64,000 nucleotides of DNA, taken from the NCBI GenBank assembly GCA_036346205.1, contig JARFJB010001278.1, forward strand, positions 5,649,501 through 5,713,500. Direction: 5' to 3'. The notes under the pieces are model-generated. The model saw only the letters and a list, made by a program, of their open reading frames with translations. It was not told the origin of the DNA and ran no database searches. Positions 56,009 through 64,000 of the stretch are shown in pieces. Position 1 is the stretch's first letter. Every line of letters begins with the position of its first letter. Source of the DNA: Vesta saturnalis. Its lineage: Eukaryota > Arthropoda > Insecta > Coleoptera > Lampyridae. The position numbers and the translations under genes are program-made.

Positions 56009-56058
56009 TAATTATATATTTACTTTTGAACTTATTCGTTCATTACAAAAACTTATAA
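56009..56058 (+). mobile_element. SINE-like repeat end, right of the palindromic mariner
   Basis: AATTATATATTTACTTTTGA then TTCGTTCATTACAAAAACTTATAATAA. It is the same repeat start as at 50168-50217 but inverted, so the palindrome is bracketed by inverted copies. Confidence 0.72.
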
Positions 56059-58196
56059 TAATACCTTTATTAATTGTTTCTAATGATTAATGCTTGAACA
56101 AAATTTTGAGGTAGGTCCATTTTAAAGTGTAAATGCATATAGAATAAAATTTAAAAACAATTTTAACAAAAAAAAAGTAATTTTCGGTTCGAGGGTTAGA
56201 ACTTCCCTTCATTGCATTACTACTCCGACCACTTGACCATGTGACCATTAGCTCCATGTATATTTAACTGATATTGTTAGTATATTATTAATTACTACAG
56301 ATCTATAGTTTTTAGCATTTTTGGTCATTTTGAGATCGATAACCAAGCTGAAACTACTTGGTTAAAAGTCTCAATTTATATAAGAAATTTTTTCTTTTAA
56401 ATGCCATTTATAGCGCCACAATCAGCTTGAAATTTCATATGTAATAGTGTTTCAGTGCATTTCATGCGTGTAAGAAATTTAAAATTGAAAGTTCCATTTT
56501 TAGGACTTGAAAAAATTTGAAAACTGTGTAGGTTAACAACTATTTCCGGTACTCGTATGTGTCAAAAAAGTTGACAGAAATCTACGATTTTGCCATAATA
56601 GTCACATGCCAAATTTCGTCAATTCAGCTCAATCGTGTTTACATACACACACAGACGACGTGCCAAAAATGGCCAAATGGACTCAGTGACCCGTAAAACG
56701 TGAAGATCCATCAAAAGCTCGACGTCGAATTTTTTTATGATCGCAATACCTTCCCTTTTCTTATACTTCATATACTATACAGGAATGTAAACGGTACTTG
56801 GTAGCGTCTGTATTTTATAATGTTATTTGTATTTATTTTTATAGAATTTAAAGCAATGAGCATATTTAATCCCGTGAACTTTCTACATTTAAATGAACAA
56901 CGATATTGGTATAAATACTGTACTGGACGAAATGGGATTTAAAAAAAGGAAATATTTTCTGAACGCCCGAAAGGGGGACATTTCAAGTAAAATTTTTCGA
57001 CTCTCCAAAGCGGAACGTACGAAACGGAAAAACACCTAAACGAATTAATGGGTATTTCCTAAAAATAAATAGATCTAAGAACCATTTGTGCATTAAATTT
57101 GGATTGTCTCCATTTGTGGCTGACATAGTTTATCCTCATGCAGTATTGTACAAACAATATGGTGTAGTTCTATTTGAGTATTTGTGAGTGTGTCTATAAT
57201 AAGACCCCCGTTGCTAGTTTAGGAATACCGATCAAAAGACCGTAGAAAATTCTACGAATAAGGAAAAGTACTCAACCACGATAAACCTGTGTTTATTCTT
57301 TGTTTAGAAGGGTTGAATTGAATTCTCGGAACTTAAGTTTATGTTTATAAATACAATTACCTGATGACATTACCTGTTTTCAAGTGGATAAAAGTATTAG
57401 TACGATTTAAAATCTGAGATTGAACCAATAATGTAGAATTTTTAAACATTTTAGAAAAATAAATCTTTACTAATTACATTCTGTATTTTAAATTTTCGTA
57501 TTTTTATAGTATCACGAATTAGTAAGTGCTTCCTTTATTCTACGCGGGGGGCTTTACAATGTTATTTTCTGACTACTTAAATATTTTTAGTACACAAATC
57601 TTCACTTTAAAATGTTAATCTTTACGGAGAAAGATACTTTGTATAACAATCATGTTTAAGTGTAGTATTTATTTTTAGCCACACTTCCTATACAAAACGT
57701 AAAAATTTTGAAGTAGTTAGTGTAAGCGGCTTATCCATATACAAAGCTTTTTGTTTTGTAATACTAGGTAAAGGATGACCATTGACGATGAATGATTGCA
57801 TGTGTTTTAAAAAATTACAAAAATACCTATTACAGTAATATTCACATAATTAATAATTTAAATCTAAATACAAACGTATTATTAGTAACCCTATTAAGAG
57901 ATAGTAAAAATTTTACTAATTAAATCTTTGATCTGTTGGTACAATATTTAGATTCACTTGAATCAATATTGATCATTATTAAACATTGTTTTTGAAACAA
58001 AACTTGAGACAATCGAGCAATAAATTTTTATGCAATAAAATTAGTTAATAATTTAAAATTGGCGGTATTTGTTTACTGCATATCTACCCGTAATTACATA
58101 AGTGATTAAAACTCTCAACTAGATGAATGAATTGTGTCTGATCATGAAACTTTTAGAAATACTATAATTTAAACATATATGTATGTAATTAGGTAC
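56059..58196. other. AT-rich spacer with one motif cluster
   Basis: No gene recognised. 56955-57030 holds CGCCCGAAAGGGGGACAT and GTACGAAACGG, related to 46918-47030. 56490-56760 reads like a low-copy dispersed repeat. Confidence 0.5.
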
Positions 58197-58213
58197 CACT
58201 CACAGACCGGTGT

Positions 58214-58860
58214 GAAGTTAGCCCTCCAACTTTCGAAATTTTCACTTTTTTCAATTGCAATCGTTTGTTGGTCGTTTGTCGGTGTTTGTTGGCTATTTTT
58301 GAACGTTTGTCGGTTTTTTATATTTATAATAATCACGATTATAATTTAGGTGTGAAGTTAGCCCCCCAACTTTCGAAATTTTCACTTTTTTCAATTGCAA
58401 TCGTTTGTCGGTGTTTGTTGGCTATTTTTGAACGTTTGTCGGTTTTTTATATTTATAATAATCACGATTATAATTTAGGTGTGAAGTTAGCCCCCTAACT
58501 TTCGAAATTTTCACTTTTTTCAATTGCAATCGTTTGTTGGTCGTTTGTCGGTGTTTGTTGGCTATTTTTGAACGTTTGTCGGTTTTTTATATTTATAATA
58601 ATCACGATTATAATTTAGGTGTGAAGTTATAACTTTCGAAATTTTCACTTTTTTCAATTGCAATCGTTTGTTGGTCGTTTGTCGGTGTTTGTTGGCTATT
58701 TTTGAACGTTTGTCGGTTTTTTATATTTATAATAATCACGATTATAATTTAGGTGTGAACTTAGCCCCCCCAACTTTGAAATTTTCACTTTTTTCAATTG
58801 CACGTTTTTTTTTATATTTATAATAATCACATTTATAATTTAAACGTAAAGTGGTAGGTG
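58214..58860 (+). repeat. direct repeats of the left foldback arm
   Basis: Units start at about 58214, 58349, 58478, 58618 and 58752 (the last partial). Each holds GTGTGAAGTTAGCC, TCGAAATTTTCACTTTTTTC, GTTTGTTGG/GTTTGTCGG runs and AATAATCACGATTATAA. Confidence 0.93.
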
Positions 58861-59489
58861 TTATTTTATGTCTATGTAGACGAACAAGAATAAGTATCAA
58901 ATCGGTGTAGTGTGTATGGGTGATGTGCAATATAACAATATTCTTATAGAGACTTTCGAGGCGAAAATGAAAATACTCTATATAAGTCAGAACAAGTTTA
59001 GAGAAAGAAAAGAAATTAAAACCTACGCTGACTGAAACTAGTAATTCGTTGAAGTATCTACGCCGCAATAAAATCGCAAAAGAAATGAACCATAATTACA
59101 AAAATATTACAAAATACAATAAGTATTTGCAGGTTAAATAACCACTGCTACAAAGGATGTAACTATAAGTGGGGTGAGTAGCGTCTGAGTGGTTTTACAA
59201 ACCAAGCACTAATAAATGAGGAAAATATTATCAGTCATCCTGACACACCGCATCCTGCTAGAAGTCATGAATGGATTGCTATCCTTGGATTCTATGGTAT
59301 GTCAGCATAGGTTTTAATTTCCTTCTTTCCCTAACCTTGTTCCGGCTTATATAGAATATTTTCATTTTCGCCTCGAAAATCTCTATAAGAACATTGCTAT
59401 ATTGCACATCACCCATACACACTATACCAAATTGGTACTTCTTCTTGTTCCGCATAAGTTCGTCTAAATATACATAAAATAACACCTAC

Positions 59490-60025
59490 CACTTTACGTT
59501 TAAATTCAAAAATAGCCAACAAACACCGGCAAACGACCAACAAACGATTGCAATTGAAAAAAGTGAATATTTCGAATGTTGGGGGGTTTAACTTCACACC
59601 TAAATTATAATCGTGATTATTATAAATATAAAAAACCGACAAACGTTCAGAAATAGCCAAAAAAACACCGACAAACGACCAACAAACGATTGCAATTGAA
59701 AAAAATGAAAATTTCGAAAGTTGGGGGGCTAACTTCACACCTAAATTAAAATCGTGATTATTATAAATATAAAAAACCGACAAACGTTCAAAAAGAACCA
59801 ACAAACACCGACAAACGACCAACAAATGATTGCAATTGAAAAAAGTGAAAATTTCGAAAGTTGGGGGGCTAACTTCACACCTAAATTATAATCGTGATTA
59901 TTATAAATATAAAAAACCGACAAACGTTCAGAAATAGCCAACAAACACCTACAAACGACCAACAAACGATTGCAATTGAAAAAAAGTGAAAATTTCGAAA
60001 GTTGTAGGGCTAACTTCACATCGGT
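59490..60025 (-). repeat. direct repeats of the right foldback arm
   Basis: The inverse of the left units, with period about 140 bp (edges near 59588, 59729, 59870 and 60011). Small substitutions distinguish units. Confidence 0.93.
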
Positions 60026-60033
60026 CACTCACA

Positions 60034-60228
60034 AAGCTGTTTTTCCATACTTTGCCGCCCTGGGCACAGCAAAATTTAGCGCCTTGTCTTTGTGAAGGAG
60101 TGAGTAAATATGATTTGTTACTTACCTCAGATTAGTTTTCATGAGTTTTAAACAGCAATATAACAGGTATAAAATAATTAAATAAATAAAATTATTGGAG
60201 AGTTGAACGGCTAAAAATATTATGTTAC
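60034..60228. other. spacer between foldback and next element
   Basis: CTTTGCCGCCCTGGGCACAG at 60050 has the flavour of a hAT-type terminus, but no partner was found. Otherwise nothing. Confidence 0.4.
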
Positions 60229-60281
60229 ACATTAGGGTGGGCCATTCTTATAGTTGGCAAATTTTATTTTTTTTAATTAAG

Positions 60282-60580
60282 CTATACAATAGGTAGCAAA
60301 AGATGCCTTTTCAAAAAAGAACGGCGAAAAAAGTGAAAATCTTTTGCCCTCTATAAGCCCTTACATTTTAGGATTTTTTAAAAAAATACCCACTTACATT
60401 CTCATACTTAGCAAATGTAACTTATTTGAATCCAGCTATACAATAGGTACCAAAGTATGTATTTTGCAACATTTAAGAGTTTTTAAAAAAGAACGACGAA
60501 AAAGTTTAAACCTTTTGCCCTCTACAAGCCCTTCAATATTAGGATTTTTTAAAATAACATATTGTTTGTGTATAAAAATG
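60282..60580. repeat. two-unit tandem repeat of about 150 bp
   Basis: AGCTATACAATAGGTAGCAA (60282) and AGCTATACAATAGGTACCAA (60432). Both continue with AAAAAGAACGRCGAAAAA, CTTTTGCCCTCTA and TAGGATTTTTTAAAA. Confidence 0.85.
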
Positions 60581-60603
60581 GTTTTTTCGTGCTTATTAGT
60601 TTA

Positions 60604-62460
60604 ATTGCAAAAATTAAAGTACAGTAGTGTATAATAACAATAGAAAATAAATGTATTCGAAAAATTAAACAATATTATATTCACTTTTGTTTTCAAAAGA
60701 TGGGAGGCAACTTCTGACTTTATTCGTGCACGAATAAATCCGTCTCTGGACTCTTGACCACTGACAGATCTCGATGCTTCTGTCACTAATTTCACACACT
60801 TTTCAACAGCCTGTGTGTGACATGGAAAGCGTGCAATGTCTACTACTGGTGCAGTAGGATTATTTATAAACCTTTTAAGGGTATCATTAGTTATACTATG
60901 CAATATCGGGGGTGGAGTTACTTTAAGATCAACCCAATCAATTAAGTCAGTGTAGTCCGTTGCGGAGAAATTCACTTTGGGTATTACGAATTGTCTTATT
61001 GATGTATCCTCAACAGATTGGTGATTTCTTGACTTGAGAATTCGTCTTAAAGCCAATTCTCTAACAAAATGACGGTCGTCATTCAACATACTCAGAAGAA
61101 TATTTTCGGGGTGTAGAAAATAAGCGTTTCGCTGAATTGCTGGATCGATAACACACTTCAGTTCATCATTTAAGTAGCGCGAAAGTTCAATTGTCTTAAA
61201 TACATGCAGAGCACCGTTTCTACAAGAAGAATGAACTTTTATCGAAAACCACATGGGCGCATAGACTCTTACAACAAATTCAACGAGAACCTTCAAATTG
61301 GCCTATGGATTCTCTGCAGCAAGATACAGCCGCAACAACCGGTTAGCCTTCGTAACCCACCTGGCGCGGGATAATATTCCTGGATTGCGATTTGCCAAAT
61401 TCGGGGGGCAATGGCCAGAGGTAACTGCTTGACATGCCTCATACAAATATTGTTGATCATTGTTGAGATCTTTTGGATCGAGTTCTATGGAATTGCCTTG
61501 TATAGACTCAAAATTAGCAATTGGCAATTGCTCACAATTTTCAAGACATTTGCCAATTGGTCCAGAATATTCTTTGGGACCTGCAGTACCTCCGTCAAGA
61601 TACTGGAACAAGTGTCTTAACGGCAGTTCATTTGCATGTAGTTGGCAAATACACCACTGTAAAGGTCGTTTTAGTAGTGTTTCAAAGTACCTAATTGCAC
61701 CATTTTTGGTGCCAGTATTGACAACAGTGCCATCGCAACCAATTTGATCCAACACTATACCACTTGTAACACAAAAATCGTAAATGCTTTGAGCGATCGA
61801 TTTTCCAGTGCCAGAAGTCAAGGTGACATGACCTATATATATCGAGCCCGGTTCCTCAACAAGAGATATATGTTCTTCATTTATGGTTCTACGATGAAAA
61901 CGATTATCTATTTTCTCTTGGTATAATGTCTTATCCCTCCGTCCATCAAAGAAAATACTTTCTATTGGTTCAAGAGTAGCTGCAGATGTGTTCCGGAGGG
62001 AACACTTGCGAGCTCTCCTTACTTTATTTTTGTCAATTATCTTTGATGAATCTTCTCTTGTTATAATTCCAACATCTTGTAAGACTGCAGACGCGATTGC
62101 GGCAGCCGATCTGTATGAAATACCAAACTGGTCACAGACTCTTGCTAGTGTTGGAAGCTGTAGTATGTTAGGACATATTTGCTTATTTGAAATACAACCT
62201 GAGGTTCCTGCTGTTTCTAATGTGCTCTTAGTCGTAACATTTACATCGGAAATAATGTTGGATGAGCTGCTGGCTAGTGGTAAATTATTATTAGATGCTT
62301 GATCTATATTAATCAGATGCTTATTGTTCCGTTCCTTGTTCTTAGACTTTCTTTCTTCCAGTTTTTTTATTCGTGCACTTTCTGCAACATCAATACCTCT
62401 GATAGCCATTCTTCTAACTGATCTTTGATCTAAAAGGAAATTTTGTTCTATAACAGGCAC
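60604..62460 (-). pseudogene. uncharacterised arthropod repeat protein, hAT-like motif order, one in-frame stop
   Basis: One minus-strand frame of 619 codons is broken only by a TAG at codon 386 (61303-61305). The N-terminus is basic, coiled and Ser-rich (residues 20-90). From residue 100 come LPTLARVCDQFGISYRSAAA, FFDGRRDKT (D172), NEEHISLVEEPGS, IGCDGTVVNTG (D243), CQLHANELPLRHLF (C272, H275), SGPIGKCLENCEQLP and SRARWVTKANRLLRLYL (R367-W368). After the stop come IDPAIQRNAYFLHPENILL (E452) and FPCHTQAVEKCVKLV. I recall similar proteins as multi-copy uncharacterised genes in arthropods, but cannot name the family. D-D, CxxH and RW resemble hAT transposases, and the D172-D243 spacing is similar to hATs; E452 is only a guess. 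The last 30 residues look non-coding. Role inferred, not shown. Confidence 0.7.
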
Positions 62461-62564
62461 TTTTCGGGATTTTTCACATTTACGATTAGAAAATAGTTAA
62501 CATTTGCATGCAGCAATATCAAATAAATTAGTCTCACATGTGTTTTTAAAAGTCGTAACTTTTA

Positions 62565-63835
62565 ACTGATAATTATATAAGCCTTTCTGCGTCGCTTCAA
62601 TTCAGCAATTATTTGGTCCAGGATAGCCTTGAATGTCTCAAATTGAAGAGACTGTTTAGAATCGAAGATCGTGTAGATTTCTTCATTCTGCACGAATGGG
62701 AATTTTCTCTTTTTTTTTTGTCTTCTCAGCTCCCTCTTTCCAGCTTTATACATTTAGGTCGGTGGCTTTCGTGTATATTTCTTCGAACCTCGATGATCTC
62801 ATATAACAAGTCTACTGCCGGCATTATATCCGAGTTGACTTGTTTAAGACTTTTATCTTATTCATTCTTTCGAGTACAGTTGTCCATAAAACCAATATGA
62901 ACGCTGTATCATTGCGGTTCAACTTTTTTTTCTAGTAATCGAGCTTCATGTTTTGTGGCTTTATTATGTTGCTTGTCATTGGTACTTTATCTTAAACATG
63001 TTAGAAAATGTCATAGTCACCTATCAGCGCTGCTGACGCATCATGACACGCAGATCAACAGGTTTCACTCAACGACTTCAAGATAGAGAATTTTCCATCT
63101 GCTTTTTTCAAATGGTCGCTTATTTTGTGCCACTTGTACTGCTTTCTTGCAACATTTTGCAGCACAGGTTCCCACCAAGTTCACAGAATGAGTTATGTAA
63201 GGCACGTGCATCGCAAGATCATTGCATCGTTTAATTTTTGTTTGCAAGTCCGGGTATGCGCCAGACATCATAGCATTATCCTCTGAAATTTTTCAATTCT
63301 AAATTATTATCCTCAAATGATGTAGTGATAACCGTTTCAAGAGACTCCGATTTATGGCTGTAGATTGGAATAAGGCGTACTGCTGGAACTCCAGAGGCAT
63401 TAACAAACCTGAAAACAGCACTCAATTGATCAATATGGGGAATATATGGAGTAGAATCAACTATCAATCAATTCGCTTTTTTTACTTCTTCAATAACTTT
63501 ATTCCTCACTTCTGATCCAGTTATAGTGATTAGCTCGCTGCAAATACTGGATTTCGATATTTTTTTAAATGTTCTGCAAGAGAGTCATCAAACTCCGCAA
63601 TAAGCTCCAACAAACCAAGATAATTCCCATTCTGTGTTGAGCCGATTTTTTCATTTGATCCCCGAAACGCTACTCTTCTCGAAGCTAAAAATTTGACGAC
63701 TGCCACTAACCGTTTGAAGACTGATCGCCAATAAAACTTCTCGGATTCAAACTGACCTTTCAGTTTGGAATCAATTGTTGACTTTGTTCGTCGTCGTGCT
63801 GTCAGTTCCAGGACATGCTTGCGGTGTTCGTGACC
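62565..63835 (-). pseudogene. hAT-2: ZMYM1/DUF4371-type hAT transposase remnant
   Basis: An exon starts after a TTTACAG acceptor at 63836 with GHEHRKHVLELTARRRTKST. Then FKRLVAVVKFLASRRVAFRG and NGNYLGLLELIAEFDDSLAE follow (DUF4371 N-terminal region). LIVDSTPYIPHIDQLSAVFR is the start of the RNase-H fold and carries the first Asp. NLELKNFRG precedes the decayed YD motif, MMSGAYPDLQTKIK and ITHSVNLVGTCAAKCC follow, and QSLQFETFKAILDQIIAELK comes near 62570. Frames shift about six times. The C-terminal dimerisation domain is missing: the sequence ends where the 60.2-62.5 kb unit begins. The N-terminal exons lie beyond the window. Confidence 0.86.
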
Positions 63836-64000
63836 CTGTAAATATGTAATGGGAATAATTGCACTGATAAAATTCAGCAAAAATAACTAATAATTTATGG
63901 CTACATGAAAGTATATATCAAGAAGTGTCCGATTCAAAGTAGTTCTTTCAAATATTTTAATTTAACGTTATCCGAAATGGCTACATAGTACGAAATTGCA
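63836..64000 (-). other. probable intron of hAT-2 running off the window
   Basis: On the minus strand it ends CATATTTACAG; AT-rich and non-coding. Confidence 0.5.

Larger units (their letters stand above)
58205..60025. mobile_element. foldback (FB-like) transposon with tandem-repeat arms
   Basis: The left arm (58205-59033) and right arm (59301-60025) are inverted copies separated by a 267-bp loop. The outer parts consist of repeats of about 130-140 bp. The inner arms share a non-repeated segment (CACTTTACGTTTAA and GGGTGATGTGCAATATA). Both outer edges read GACCGRTGTGAAGTTAGCCC. An 8-bp CACTCACA lies on each side (58197-58204, 60026-60033) as a probable target duplication. No transposase frame. 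This layout matches Drosophila-type FB elements, although sequence homology cannot be claimed. Confidence 0.85.
60229..62465 (-). mobile_element. unnamed DNA-transposon-like unit encoding a divergent hAT-like protein
   Basis: The 3' side begins near TTAGGGTGGGCCATTC (60235), contains a two-unit tandem repeat, then the long minus-strand ORF. The expected inverted partner of AGGGTGGGCC was not found upstream of the ORF. The 5' end is therefore probably truncated or replaced by the hAT-2 remnant. Confidence 0.5.

Noticed and set aside
58205..60025. CRISPR-like array of regular repeats
   Set aside because: Units of 130-140 bp are contiguous with no spacers and are inverted between arms, in clearly eukaryotic DNA.
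60050..60090. Possible hAT terminus for the hAT-2 remnant (GCCGCCCTGGGC)
   Set aside because: No partner end or 8-bp duplication is visible inside the window, and the hAT-2 C-terminus is missing.
61411..62302. Plus-strand frames opposite the hAT-like ORF
   Set aside because: Shadows of the conserved minus-strand frame.

Overview
The window is AT-rich, intron-bearing eukaryotic DNA that I read as an arthropod, most likely insect, genome. The main reason is the mix of transposable elements: Penelope-like, piggyBac, ZMYM1-type hAT, PIF/Harbinger with a MADF-BESS partner, Tc1/mariner and pogo, a MULE, LINEs with a craniofacial-development-protein-2-like endonuclease, and tRNA-derived SINE-like repeats. 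I recognise no host housekeeping gene, no true tRNA or rRNA gene, no CRISPR array and no operon. The species cannot be fixed from the sequence.

Layout: 1-6.3 kb has a long CA microsatellite, a broken Penelope-like element (PLE-1) and unrecognised AT-rich DNA. 6,316-10,129 is a structurally complete hAT element with matching ends, an 8-bp target duplication and a decayed multi-exon transposase. 10.3-13.1 kb is a nest of repeats: a tRNA-containing SINE-like element in several head/tail copies, one of them split by a small PLE that carries hammerhead-like cores in inverted terminal repeats. 13.5-15.5 kb has TA/CA microsatellites, a PLE remnant and a mariner-like remnant. 19,787-22,195 is a complete-ended piggyBac. 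26.4-27.05 kb is a second copy of the mariner-like remnant.

28.6-33.2 kb is a LINE cut by a 1.7-kb solo LTR with a perfect 4-bp duplication. 34.5-36.5 kb holds a two-exon MADF-BESS gene with a PIF/Harbinger transposase antisense in its intron, directly followed by a pogo-type element (36.9-39.2 kb). 40.4-42.5 kb may be an LTR followed by a primer-binding site. 43.2-43.9 kb is a compound GT microsatellite, then a MULE remnant, a tRNA-derived SINE, a Jockey-like RT fragment and a second, internally deleted LINE copy (48.5-49.7 kb).

50,222-56,006 is a nested palindrome: a mariner-like element with roughly 1-kb inverted arms, each arm carrying the same 78-bp MITE, with a second mariner-like element (52,911-55,598) inserted in its right arm. 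58,205-60,025 is a foldback element with tandem-repeat arms. 60.2-62.5 kb encodes a nearly intact protein of about 619 codons with one in-frame TAG. I do not know a name for its family, and it shows a hAT-like RNase-H motif order. 62.6-63.8 kb is a second ZMYM1-type hAT remnant running off the window edge.

All coding regions look like mobile-element genes, nearly all broken by stops or frameshifts. The strongest candidates for something under-described are the divergent hAT-like ORF, the foldback element, the palindromic mariner with duplicated MITEs, the tRNA-bearing tandem repeat family and the PLE ribozyme cores. No database search was possible. Family calls rest on motif recognition.
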